DNA of 64,000 nt from Anthonomus grandis grandis (lineage: Eukaryota; Arthropoda; Insecta; Coleoptera; Curculionidae), in assembly GCF_022605725.1 (NCBI RefSeq), contig NC_065564.1, positions 4,442,698-4,506,697 of the forward strand, read 5' to 3'. Of the stretch, positions 1 through 13,200 are shown piece by piece. Each line of letters opens with the position of its first letter. The first letter of the stretch is position 1. Under the pieces are notes generated by a model. The model made no database searches, was not told the origin of the DNA, and was given only the letters and a program-made list of their open reading frames with translations. A program made the position numbers and the translations under genes.

Positions 1-1600
1 GAGAGCATCTGGAATGCGCCCCGGTTAGATATGGTGGATTTTTTTTTAAGTGAAAGATTCGTTATTTGGGTTAGTTTTTGGGGGTGAGGCAGGCTTTAGA
101 TGTTCAAAGGGACGGCAGAAAATGCTTTATTAGGGGTCGGGGTGGCGGCATTAGGGTTGAAACTGAGAAATTTTGTCATTTTTGGTTTATTTTCTCCATA
201 TACAAACCATGAAAACTGAACTAAATCCAAGAAAATTCTTTTAAATCCAACCACTTGGGCTTCTAACATTTTTCCTGGATTTCCTATGGGAAATGGAAAT
301 TTTTGTAATAAGACTTTTTTCACCCCCTTTTCGTGCCTTACACGTGGAAGAAAAGATTTTTCGATTCGGACAAGTTTTTAATTTTTTTGAAATTTCAGGG
401 TCAGTTTTGCTCAAAAAACCAAAAAGTGCCAATAACTCCCTTATCGGTGGTTTTTCGAAAAATGGTGTAGAATACTTTTAAATTTAGTTCGAAACGAGGC
501 TTCCAGTGGCAAAAGAAAAAGTTTAATTTTTTCCATAGAAATGAAGAAAATTGAACTTTTTTAGTTAGAGGTTTTTTCCGATTTTCTCGTGTTGTATGGG
601 AGGTAGAAGCAACATTTTTATATCCAGGTGTAGTTTTTGTTATTTCCCACAACTTTTGTTTAAAACAATTTTTTCTCAGACTTATAGTTTTTTTGAAAAA
701 AATTAAAATGTGCTTTTTTAAAAAAATTCGCGGGTACACCCCTTTGATTTTTGACCGGAAAATTTTAATTTTTTTTTTGTTTTTTTTTTATTAATCGCTT
801 GTTATTGAGGCCTTTTGACATGCTATGACGAAAATCATCCAAAAAAAAAATCGGAGAAGGCATTTTCGAAAATTTTCCATTTACATGGCTTCTTATGGGA
901 ATATGGCTTTAATCATTTTTCCCGCATTACCTATGGGAAATTTATTTTTTTTTAATAAGACTTTTTTCACCCTCTTTTCGTGCCTTACACGTGGAAAAAA
1001 AGATTTTTCGATTCGGACAAGTTTTTAATTTTTTTGAAATTTTAGGGTCAGTTTTGCTCAAAAAACCAAAAAGTGCCAATAACTCCCTTATCGGTGGTTT
1101 TTTGAAAAATGGTGTAGAATACTTTTAAATTTAGTTCGAAACGAGGCTTCCAGTGGCAAGAGAAAAAGTTTAATTTTTTCCGATACAAATGAAGAAAATT
1201 GAACTTTTTGAATTAGAGGTTTTTTCCGATTTTCTCTAGAAAAAACATTTTTATATCCAGGTGTAGTTTTTGTTATTTCCCACAACTTTTGTTTGAAACA
1301 ATTTTTTCTCAGACTTATAGTTTTTTTGAAAAAAAATAAAATGTGCTTTTCTGAAAAAAATTCGTAGGTACACCCCTTTGATTTTTGACCCAAAAATTTA
1401 AAAAGTGCCAATAACTTATTCATAAGTGGTTTTTCGAAAAAAAGTATAGAATACTTTTAAATTTAGTTCGAAACGAGGCTTCCAGTGGCAAAAGAAACAG
1501 CTCAATTTTTCCCATACAAATGGAGAAAATTGATCTTTTCTAATCAGACTTTTTCCCTAATTTAACATTATTTGATACAAAAAAAATCATGTTCACCTTC
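1..1600. repeat. AT-rich tandem/duplicated repeat, about 640-bp units
   Basis: Two clearly related copies of a block of roughly 640 bp lie here. The phrase TTATCGGTGG occurs at 441 and 1088, GGTACACCCCTTTGAT at 733 and 1367, and the CGTGCCTTACACGTGG segment near 330 and 980. A third, partial copy near 1395-1520 sits at about half that spacing, so the underlying unit may be near 325 bp. Long A and T runs dominate. The open frames here are on both strands, repeat with the block and resemble no protein I know. I see no gene. Identity as a transposon part is unknown. Confidence 0.75.
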
Positions 1601-2018
1601 AGTTCAAGTTAATAACGCCACCCCTCGAGGTAACAGGGCTAAAAAGGCGCAAAAACAATCACTTAAAAAAAATCACAAATAAAACACACGCCACGTCAGC
1701 AATGGATTAAACGCCAAAATGAACAACAAAAAGTGTGATTAAATTAATCAAAAAAAAACACACAAACCACAGCAGCGCCACTCTTCAATTTATAGTTACC
1801 TGCCGCGCCATTGCTGACTTGGAGGAAGAAGGGAGGAGGGTTGCCAAAACTACGACATCCTCAAAAAACTACCTCATAACCTCAAAAATGCACAAAATAC
1901 AAAGAAAAAAAAACAAAATTTAAAAAACGTCCCCATCAAAATAATCTAAATTTTAAATTAAGAAAACATCCCCGGGTGATCCGAGGGCGAACTATTTCCA
2001 CCCCCATCTCTCTCTATA
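1601..2018. other. Region downstream of the Mical stop codon; no gene seen
   Basis: This is AT-rich sequence between the repeat block and the Mical stop codon (minus strand), so it should be Mical 3' untranslated or flanking sequence. I found no AATAAA on the minus strand close to the stop, so the true mRNA end may lie further left. A perfect 11-bp inverted repeat, GTCAGCAATGG at 1695-1705 and its complement at 1808-1818, is the only structure noticed. The short plus-strand open frame at 1735-1923 has no recognisable content. Confidence 0.5.
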
Positions 2019-4258
2019 TTATTGTATCACGCAGTCTTTATCCTTGTCCTTCCTACCGAACTTGGCGGGAAACTTTAGGCCGGTTTGAGCGGCTTTGGGC
2101 GGCTCGACGTCGCTCGCGGAGCCTCGCCTCGCCTCGGGCCGCCTCCGGGGCGGCTGTGGCGAGGCCGTACTCGATCTATGCCGCCTCGGGCACACCGGCT
2201 GCAGGTGCTTCTTACGTTTGGGCACCTGAGGCGGCAACTTCACCTCTTCCTCCTCCTCTTTGGAGTCGCTATTTATCGCTTTGGCGAAGTCTTGAGGCAT
2301 ATTCGACTCTTTTTTATATTCGGAACTTAAGGAGGAGGAGCTAGAGGAGCTCTGCACCGCCTTGGAGAAGTTGTGAGGAGGCAGCAGGTCGGAGGAGCCG
2401 CTGGTGTCCGTTAAAGCCGATATCGCCTCGTCAAACTGTCGGAGTTCTTCGGAAAAGTCCAGGGAAATGACCGGGGCGTCCTTGAGGCCTTTTTCGGAGG
2501 TTTGTTGGACGTTTGAAGCCTCAAATTCTGAGGATTCCTCAGGGTCTGGGGCTTCCGACACTTGCTCCTTGGAATCCCCCTTAATTTCTCTTTCCTCAGG
2601 ACTTCTTTGGGCCTCAATATTCCCTAAAGTTGGGATTTCCAAAGGCAAGTTTTGCTCCTCCTTAATTCGCTCACTAACGTCTTCTCTTTCAGGATTTTTT
2701 TGACGAGGGTTCGAGGCCTCAACATCTAAAGAAATTGAAGTTTCCAGAGCATCTACTGAGGCACAACCAACTTCGACTGGTTCATTATTCACTCGGGCAG
2801 GTTCTGGGACATTTTCTCGAGCACTTTCCAGTTGCATCCTCAAAAACTCCGGGCTAACCTTCGAGGAGACGGTGACGTTGACGCACCAGTCGCTCCCACT
2901 CCTCCCCAAACGCGCCCCCTTGCCAATGTTGCCGATAGTTTCGTCCACGAACTTCTCCAAGTCCTCCAAGGGGTCCTCAATGCCACCTTCGGTGGCTTTT
3001 TTAACCGCCTTGGAGGCCTCGAATTTCTTTATGGTGTTCGCGATCGGTTTGGGGCGCACCAGGGGCAGTTTCTTTAAATTTTCGCGGGCCTGGTCGACGT
3101 TGAAGCTCCCCAAAGAGAACCGTTTGACCAAAGGACGCTCGGGGGCCGGTTTGGCCGGCTCGTCCTCCTGATCTAGCGACTCGAACTTTTTCAGCACCGA
3201 CTTGATGTTGACCTTTTTTACCGCGTCCAGGTCCACGGAGGTTCTGGGCTGCCGAGTGGGGCGGTTGAAACGTATTTCGGTTTTGGAGCGGCTGAGGCCC
3301 CGATGGGGCCCCATGACCGTCTCGAAGAACGCGATGTTGTCGTTTTTACGGGTGATTTCCGGGGTTTTTTCTTGATGGTCCAGCTCCTCCATCCATTTGA
3401 GTAAGTCTTGCAGTTTTTCTTCGGATTCTTTGACTTGTTCGCGCTCCAGAGGTTCGGTTTCTTGCTCGAGGGCGCTGAAAAGGTCCTCGATGCTTCCTGA
3501 TGGGTCCGGTTCAGGCTCTGGTGGAGGAGGATTCTCGAGCTCCTCCTCCTTTTTGAGTAAATCCTCCAAATAGTCATCGATATCCTCAAAATCGGAGTCT
3601 TTAACCTCAAAGTTGATAGGCGGTTTCACTGTGGCCAAGATTTCTTTTTCGGTTTCCGGCAAACTGGATTGTTTTACTAAGGGGGCCTTCTTAAGAGGTG
3701 CCCTGGGGGCTCCGAAGTACTTTTTAGTGTCGATCGGCTTCTTAGTGTTCACTGCCACCTTGGGTTTGATCTCTTTCGGCATGGAAACTTTGCTGGGGGT
3801 GCGTTTGATGACCAACAGGGGCTCCTCCAGTTTATATTTCGGCGTAAACTCTTGCCCGAAGCTCTTCCGTTGCTCCCTGGGCGGCAACACGAAGTTCCTC
3901 TTCGGTTTCGCCCCGATTAAGTTTCCCGCCGTCGCGCTTTTACTCAGGGGGTTCACCGGGGGTAAACTCGCGACCGTTTTGTTCATGTTCAGGTCCAAAT
4001 CGCTCTCGGCGCTATTAAACACGTCGTCGGAAGTAGTGAGAGAGATGCCGCTGGGGGTTTTGTTCAAGGGTAATCGTAAAATGTCGGGGGTGGAAATGAT
4101 TAAGTTCGCGGGTAAAATATCGACGGAAAGTTTCTTCACCTCGGTGTCCGTGCCTGTGTCGGTTTGTACAACTGGCGGGTCCACTCGGACCTCCTGTTTG
4201 CGGAGCTCCCTCGCCCTTATCTCGTCCTCGCCTTCGGTGGCCGTATCCGAATCAGATT
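2019..4258 (-). CDS. Mical: Mical last coding exon: disordered tail ending in a CaaX-like CVIQ
   Basis: A single 2,240-nt exon supplies about the last 747 residues. It begins after a TTCCTTGCAG acceptor and joins in phase to the exon at 6970-6792. The first part, with ELRKQEVRVDPPVVQTDTG, looks like the conserved segment after the acidic region of insect Mical proteins. The rest is low-complexity, rich in Glu, Lys, Pro and Ser, with a glutamate-rich stretch and an Arg/Pro-rich basic stretch near the end. The protein ends GRKDKDKDCVIQ. Cys-Val-Ile-Gln fits the Cys-aliphatic-aliphatic-X rule for prenylation, with Gln favouring farnesyl transfer; that is inference. No bMERB coiled coil is visible, so either this isoform lacks it or another 3' exon lies beyond the left edge. 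Confidence 0.88.
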
Positions 4259-7200
4259 CTGCAAGGAAATGAAAAAAAATGCGCTGAAAAAGTTTCTGCT
4301 TCTAGGTATCATCTGGGAAAAGCAACCAGCGGCGGAACTCTCTAACTCGATGGACATAGAAATAGACAATAATTGACATTGGCCGGGACTTTGGACAAGG
4401 GCCATTTGGGGAACGACGGAAAGGGGGGGCAACAATTTTGATGTGATCCTGAGGAACTTCGGACAGGACAAACTTTGTGGTTTTCAGGTAGTGTGGGATG
4501 GATTTCGGCCAGGGAGTTGATGCCATTGAACGACTCATTTATTTTATTAATAAAATATTTATTTAAGGAGACTTAAATAATAAATTTATTAACTCAAACA
4601 AATATGTAATAGGGTTCACTTCTTAAACTTCCTTTTTAGTTATATGGTACTAAGTTAGTTTAGTTATGATATATGATAAAGATGGTTGCTAACCGGGGAA
4701 GTCATGCACCACGATTTGCATGAAGTCACTGATCATCAACTAATTTCTTGCGAGCTTAAATGTGAAATATTTAAAAGAATTAAATATAGGGATTTTAAGT
4801 ATTTTGATGATAATGCATTTGGAACGGACTTAAATAATATTAACTGGGCCTCGATTTTTAATGATTTGACAAATATTGACAAGGTTTACCTCTTGAAAAA
4901 TATATAAGTCCACGCACTAGAAACATTTTTATTTAATTTTTTGCAAGTTATCTCTATTGTGTCAGGGAAATCAAGTACCCTGGGGTAAATTGCTTTATAT
5001 CTTTTCTCCTACTGGTCAGATTGTCATGATTCTTTTATTTAACGTTTCCTTGGAATGTTTTTCAGCTTTTGTTAAAAAAACGAAGAAAATCCATGCACTA
5101 GAAACATTTGTATGTAACTTTTTGCAACTCAGGTCTAATGTGTCAGGAAAAGTCAAGTACCCTTGGGTAAATTACTTTATATCTTTCCTTCTACTAATTA
5201 GATTGACATGATTCCTTTATTAAAAGATTCCTTGCAATGTTTTTCAGTTTTTGTTAAAAGAATGAAGACAATCCATTCATTAGACACAATTTTATTTAAC
5301 TTTCGGCCAGTTATATCTAGTGTGTCAAAGAAAATCAAATACCCTTGGGTAAATTGCCTCATAACTTTCCTTCTACTGGTCAGATCAGCATGATTCTTTA
5401 GCTAAGAGTTTCCTTGGAATGTTTTTCAGCTTTTGTTAAAAAAATGAAGAAAATCCATGCACCAGAAACATTTTTATTTAACTTTTTGGAAGTCATGTCT
5501 AGTGTGTCAGGGAGTATCCAGTACCCTTGGGTAAATTGCTTTATAACTTTCCTTCTACTAGTCAGATAGGCATGATTCTTGTATTAAAAGTGTCCTTGGA
5601 ATGTTTTTCAACTCTTATTAAAAAAATGAAGAAAATCCATGCCCTAGAAACAATTTTATTTAATTTTTTGCAAGTCATGTCTAATGTGTCAGAGAAAATC
5701 AAGTACCCTAAAGTATATTGCTCTATAACTTTCATTCTAATCCATAGATTTACTTGATTTTTGCTATAACTGATTCCCTAAACTATTCTTTTATTTTGCT
5801 GCAAAAATCAAAAAAGTCTATAAACTAGAGACATTTTTATCACGGTTTTGGTAAGTCAAGTTTACGATGTATAGGGAATCCAGGCACTATTAGATAAATT
5901 GCTTTATAACTTTCGTTCTGCCGGTCAGATTGACGTTATTCTTTTATTAAAAGATTCCTTGCAATGTTTTTCAGCTTTTGTTGAAAGAATGAAGACAATC
6001 CATTTATTAGACACAATTTTATTTAACTTTCGGCAAGTCATGTCTAGTGTGTCAGGGAAAATCCAATAACCTGGGGTAAATTGCTTTATAACTTTCCTTC
6101 TACTGGTCAGATTGGCATGATTCTTTTACTAAGAGTTTCCTTGAAATGTTTTTTAGCTTTTGTTAAAAGAATGAAGAAAATCATCAAGACATTTTTATCA
6201 CGGTTCTGGTAAGCCAAGTTTACGATGTATAGGGAATCCAGGCACTATTAGGAAAATTTTCTACTGGTCAGATTGGCATGATTCTTCTATTAAAAGACTC
6301 CTTGCAATGTTTTTCTGCTTTTGTTCAAAGAATAAAGAAAATGATAACTCAGAGACGAAACGACGGATTTTGATATTCTTAACCTACCTCGTATCTCCTA
6401 CCGTTTCCTACAGATCCCCATGCAGTTCATCCTTATCTTGGACACCCTGTATATAGGCTATTCTCAAAATTTATATATAGTAATAAAACGCATTTTATTC
6501 CTTTCAGTGGAACCCCTGGGAATTTCCCAATTTCGGGGCGTAAATAATCGTGGATAAACTATATGACTTTATAAACTTAATGATCGCTTTAAACCTGAAA
6601 AAACTAGTTAAGAAAATTTATTGATTTTTAATTATCTGCTACAAAGACGTCCCTTTCCCACTAGAAAGATAAGTACATGTTTTTTTGCAATGACCTAAAA
6701 AGAGACGAAAGATAGAGTAGGGTTTAGACATTTTTTTTCTTTCTATCGAGTTAGAGAGTGCGCTCGCAGGCTTCGAAAACTCCTTATTTACCGTCACTAC
6801 TGTTCTCACAATAGCTACTATGATCGGAGCTACTGTAACCGTCCGAATCCGACCCACGTCCCTTCCTATAACTATTCTTCCACCTTTCCGCCCATTTCAT
6901 GGTGCCCTCCTTGGTCACCGGCTGCTCCAGGGCATCGTCAAAGGCCGCCTCGTCGTCACTATCGGTGTCACTAAAACCCCCATTTCCCGCATTTTCTTTT
7001 AAACCCAATTTGACACCGACGCTATTTACCTGACGCTAGACGTGGAATCGTCGTCGTCATCGGACTCGTCCAGTTCGTTACAAGACTGTCCGAAGTTCTT
7101 GTCAGTCCACTCGTCCTCGTCCATTTGGCTCGGGTGGTCCTCGTGGTCCGAGGACACGTTTCCGCTGGACAAGTTGGACACCTCAATGCGTTCGGGGGTT

Positions 7201-10200
7201 TGTACTGAAGAGAAAACGATAGAAAGGTGAAGAGAATCGAGATTGAGGTGTGCCGATGTAATTACATACCGCGATCTAAAAGGTCCACCCCGGTAACGCC
7301 GAACGGTTTTTTCTGCGGGCTCTGGCCGACCTCCCGACCTGAAACCGCTTGACTATTATAAGGGAATTGGGGGGAAGTGCGAGGGTTTTCACCTTTTTGG
7401 CTGGGTTTTCGGGTTAATTTGGTCGGTCTGGGCAGCTCGCCCTGCATGCCGTAATGGTGGATGCAGAAGAACCGGTAGCCGTACTGTCCGTCCCGGTCGA
7501 ACATGTAGGAGCCCAGTCGTAGCTGGGAGTGACAGTATTGGCATCTGTCGAAAGGTGGTTTAGGGGGTTGGTTATATGTGTGAAAAATGTTTGTGATGGG
7601 AGGGTTGTTGTTAGTTGGGGGTTGGGTTTGCCAGATTTGTATAATTTCTGGTTAAAAATTTGAAAAAGTATTTTTTTTCAGTGTCGCAGATAAAAATTTG
7701 GAAGTAAAAGGTTGGTTTCCTAAGGTAAAAAAACCAAAAATCCCCAAAATTATGACTTTTTTTTGGGGAAGATCGTTGAAACTTTGCAGATTATTATAAT
7801 TAATGATTTTCTTACTAGCAGTTTTTAAATCAACTCTTTAAGTCCAATAGAACAGAATTTTTTCCCTAAAAGCAAAGATTTTCATATTAAAAAAACGAAA
7901 AGTGGCCAAAATTTTGACTTTTTTTTAAAGTAGGTCCTTGAAACTTTCCAGATTATTATAATTAATGATTTCCTTACTGGTCGTTTTTAAATCAACTTTC
8001 TAAGTACAACAGAACAGAATTTGTTCCCTAAAAGCAGTTTTTCATATTAAAAAAACGAAAAGTGGCCAAAATTTTGACTTTTTTTCGGAGTAGGTCCTTG
8101 AAACTTTCCAGATTATTATAATTAATGAGTTCCTTACTGGCAATTTTTAAATCAACTCTCTAAGTACAATAGAACAGAATTTGTTCCCTAAAAGCAAAGT
8201 TTTTCATATTAAAAAAACGAAAAGTGGCCAAAATTTTGACTTTTTTTCGGAGTAGGTCCTTGAAACTTTCCAGATTATTATAATTAATGAGTTCCTTACT
8301 GGCAATTTTTAAATCAACTCTCTAAGTACAATAGAACAGAATTTGTTCCCTAAAGGCAAAGATTTTCATATTAAAAAAACGAAAAGTGGCCAAAATTTTG
8401 ACTTTTTTTTGGAGTAGGTCCTTGAAACTTTCCAGATTGTTATAATTAATGATTTCCTTACTGGTCAATTTTAAATCAACTCTCTAAGTACAATAGAACA
8501 GAATTTGTTCCCTAAAAGCAAAGTTTTTCATATTAAAAAAACGAAAAGTGGCCAAAATTTTGACTTTTTTTTGGAGTAGGTCCTTGAAACTTTCCAGATT
8601 ATTATAATTAATGGTTTCCTTACTGGTCGTTTTTAAATCAACTCTTTAACTACAATAGAACAGAATTTGTTCCCTAAAAGCAAATTTTTTCATATTAAAA
8701 AAACGAAAAGTGGCCAAAATTTTGACTTTTTTTAGAAGTAGGTCCTTAAAACTTTCCAGATTATTATAATTAATGATTTCCTTACTGGTCGTTTTTAAAT
8801 CAACTCTCTAAGTACAATAGAACAGAATTTGTTCCCTAAAGGCAAAGTTTTTCATATTAAAAAAACGAAAAGTGGCCAAAATTTTGACTTTTTTTTGGAG
8901 TAGGTCCTTGAAACTTTCCAGATTATTATAATTAATGATTTCCTTACTGGTCGTTTTTAAATCAACTCTTTAACTAGAATAGAACAGAATTTGTTCCCTA
9001 AAGGCAAAGTTTTTCATATTAAAAAAACGAAAAGTGGCCAAAATTTTGACTTTTTTTTGGAGTAGGTCCTTGAAACTTTCCAGATTGTTATAATTAATGA
9101 TTTCCTTACTGGCAGTTTTTAAATCAACTCTTTAACTACAATAGAACAGAATTTGTTCCCTAAAAGCAAATTTTTTCATATTAAAAAAACGAAAAGTGGC
9201 CAAAATTTTGACTTTTTTTAGAAGTAGGTCCTTAAAACTTTCCAGATTATTATAATTAATGATTTCCTTACTGGTCGTTTTTAAATCAACTCTCTAAGTA
9301 CAATAGAACAGAATTTGTTCCCTAAAGGCAAAGTTTTTCATATTAAAAAAACGAAAAGTGGCCAAAATTTTGACTTTTTTTTGGAGTAGGTCCTTGAAAC
9401 TTTCCAGATTATTATAATTAATGATTTCCTTACTGGTCGTTTTTAAATCAACTCTTTAACTAGAATAGAACAGAATTTGTTCCCTAAAGGCAAAGTTTTT
9501 CATATTAAAAAAACGAAAAGTGGCCAAAATTTTGACTTTTTTTTGGAGTAGGTCCTTGAAACTTTCCAGATTATTATAATTAATGATTTCCTTACTGGTC
9601 AATTTTAAATCAACTCTCTAAGTACAATATAACAGAATTTGTTCCCTAAAAGCAAAGTTTTTTACATGAAAAACACCAAAATTGCCCAAAATATTGACTT
9701 TTTTTTGAAGTAGGTTCCTGAAACTTTCCAGATTATTATAATTAATGATTTTCTTACTGGCAGTTTTTAAATCAACTCTCTAAGTACAATAGAACAGAAT
9801 TTGTTCCCTAAAAGCAAAGATTTTCATATTAAAAAAACGAAAAGTGGCCAAAATTTTGACTTTTTTTTGGAGTAGGTCCTTGAAACTTTCCAGATTGTTA
9901 TAATTAATGATTTCCTTACTGGCAGTTTTTAAATCAACTCTCTAAGTACAATAGAACAGAATTTGTTCCCTAAAAGCAAAGTTTTTCATATTAAAAAAAC
10001 GAAAAGTGGCCAAAATTTTGACTTTTTTTTGGAGTAGGTCCTTGAAACTTTCCAGATTATTATAATTAATGGTTTCCTTACTGGTCGTTTTTAAATCAAC
10101 TCTTTAACTACAATAGAACAGAATTTGTTCCCTAAAAGCAAATTTTTTCATATTAAAAAAACGAAAAGTGGCCAAAATTTTGACTTTTTTTAGAAGTAGG

Positions 10201-13200
10201 TCCTTAAAACTTTCCAGATTATTATAATTAATGATTTCCTTACTGGTCGTTTTTAAATCAACTCTCTAAGTACAATAGAACAGAATTTGTTCCCTAAAAG
10301 CAAAGTTTTTCATATTAAAAAAACGAAAAGTGGCCAAAATTTTGACTTTTTTTTGGAGTAGGTCCTTGAAACTTTCCAGATTATTATAATTAATGGTTTC
10401 CTTACTGGTCGTTTTTAAATCAACTCTTTAACTACAATAGAACAGAATTTGTTCCCTAAAAGCAAATTTTTTCATATTAAAAAAACGAAAAGTGGCCAAA
10501 ATTTTGACTTTTTTTAGAAGTAGGTCCTTAAAACTTTCTAGATTATTATAATTAATGATTTCCTTACTGGTCAATTTTAAATCAACTCTCTAAGTACAAT
10601 ATAACAGAATTTGTTCCCTAAAAGCAAAGTTTTTTACATGAAAAACACCAAAATTGCCCAAAATATTGACTTTTTTTTGAAGTAGGTTCCTGAAACTTTC
10701 CAGATTATTATAATTAATGATTTTCTTACTGGCAGTTTTTAAATCAACTCTCTAAGTACAATAGAACAGAATTTGTTCCCTAAAAGCAAAGATTTTCATA
10801 TTAAAAAAACGAAAAGTGGCCAAAATTTTGACTTTTTTTTGGAGTAGGTCCTTGAAACTTTCCAGATTGTTATAATTAATGATTTCCTTACTGGCAGTTT
10901 TTAAATCAACTCTCTAAGTACAATAGAACAGAATTTGTTCCCTAAAAGCAAAGTTTTTCATATTAAAAAAACGAAAAGTGGCCAAAATTTTGACTTTTTT
11001 TTGGAGTAGGTCCTTGAAACTTTCCAGATTATTATAATTAATGGTTTCCTTACTGGTCGTTTTTAAATCAACTCTTTAACTACAATAGAACAGAATTTGT
11101 TCCCTAAAAGCAAATTTTTTCATATTAAAAAAACGAAAAGTGGCCAAAATTTTGACTTTTTTTAGAAGTAGGTCCTTAAAACTTTCCAGATTATTATAAT
11201 TAATGATTTCCTTACTGGTCGTTTTTAAATCAACTCTCTAAGTACAATAGAACAGAATTTGTTCCCTAAAGGCAAAGTTTTTCATATTAAAAAAACGAAA
11301 AGTGGCCAAAATTTTGACTTTTTTTTGGAGTAGGTCCTTGAAACTTTCCAGATTATTATAATTAATGATTTCCTTACTGGTCGTTTTTAAATCAACTCTT
11401 TAACTAGAATAGAACAGAATTTGTTCCCTAAAGGCAAAGTTTTTCATATTAAAAAAACGAAAAGTGGCCAAAATTTTGACTTTTTTTTGGAGTAGGTCCT
11501 TGAAACTTTCCAGATTATTATAATTAATGATTTCCTTACTGGTCAATTTTAAATCAACTCTCTAAGTACAATAGAACAGAATTTGTTCCCTAAAAGCAAA
11601 GTTTTTTACATGAAAAACATCAAAATTGCCCAAAATATTGACTTTTTTTTGAAGTAGGTTCCTGAAACTTTCCAGATTATTATAATTAATGATTTCCTTA
11701 CTGGTCGTTTTTAAATCAACTCTTTAACTAGAATAGAACAGAATTTGTTCCCTAAAGGCAAAGTTTTTCATATTAAAAAAACGAAAAGTGGCCAAAATTT
11801 TGACTTTTTTTTGGAGTAGGTCCTTGAAACTTTCCAGATTATTATAATTAATGATTTCCTTACTGGTCAATTTTAAATCAACTCTCTAAGTACAATAGAA
11901 CAGAATTTGTTCCCTAAAAGCAAAGTTTTTTACATGAAAAACACCAAAATTGCCCAAAATATTGACTTTTTTTTGAAGTAGGTTCCTGAAACTTTCCAGA
12001 TTATTATAATTAATGATTTCCTTATTGGTCGTTTTTAAATCAACTCTCTAAGTACAATAGAACAGAATTTGTTCCCTAAAAGCAAAGTTTTTCATATTAA
12101 AAAAACGAAAAGTGGCCAAAATTTTGACTTTTTTTTGGAGTAGGTCCTTGAAACTTTCCAGATTATTATAATTAATGGTTTCCTTACTGGTCGTTTTTAA
12201 ATCAACTCTTTAACTACAATAGAACAGAATTTGTTCCCTAAAAGCAAATTTTTTCATATTAAAAAAACGAAAAGTGGCCAAAATTTTGACTTTTTTTAGA
12301 AGTAGGTCCTTAAAACTTTCCAGATTATTATAATTAATGATTTCCTTACTGGTCGTTTTTAAATCAACTCTCTAAGTACAATAGAACAGAATTTGTTCCC
12401 TAAAAGCAAAGTTTTTCACATGAAAAAAACCAAAATTGCCCAAAATTTTGACTTTTTTTTGAAGAAGGTCGTTAAAACTTGCCAGATTATTATAATTAAT
12501 GATTTCCTTACTGGTCGTTTTTAAATCAACTCTTTAACTAGAATAGAACAGAATTTGTTCCCTAAAGGCAAAGTTTTTCATATTAAAAAAACGAAAAGTG
12601 GCCAAAATTTTGACTTTTTTTTGGAGTAGGTTCTTGAAACTTTCCAGATTATTATAATTAATGATTTTCTTACTGGCAGTTTTTAAATCAACTCTCTAAG
12701 TACAATAGAACAGAATTTGTTCCCTAAAAGCAAAGTTTTTTACATGAAAAACACCAAAATTGCCCAAAATATTGACTTTTTTTTGAAGTAGGTTCCTGAA
12801 ACTTTCCAGATTATTATAATTAATGATTTCCTTATTGGTCGTTTTTAAATCAACTCTCTAAGTACAATAGAACAGAATTTGTTCCCTAAAAGCAAAGTTT
12901 TTCATATTAAAAAAACGAAAAGTGGCCAAAATTTTGACTTTTTTTTGGAGTAGATCCTTGAAACTTTCCAGATTATTATAATTAATGATTTCCTTACTGG
13001 CAGTTTTTAAATCAACTCTCTAAGTACAATAGAACAGGATTTGTTCCCTAAAAGCAAAGTTTTTCGCATGAAAAAAACCAAAATTGCCCAAAACTTTGAC
13101 TTTTTTTTGGAGTTGGTTCTTGAAACTTTCCAGATTATTATAATTAATGATTTTCTTACTAGCAGTTTTTAAATCAACTCTTTAAGTTCAATATAAAAAA

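Noticed and set aside
1976..4272. Plus-strand open frames of up to 219 codons
   Set aside because: Antisense shadows of the 747-codon last Mical exon; their length comes from its codon bias.
4957..5757. Series of 60-84 codon frames with similar peptides
   Set aside because: By-product of the 181-bp array; 181 is not a multiple of three.
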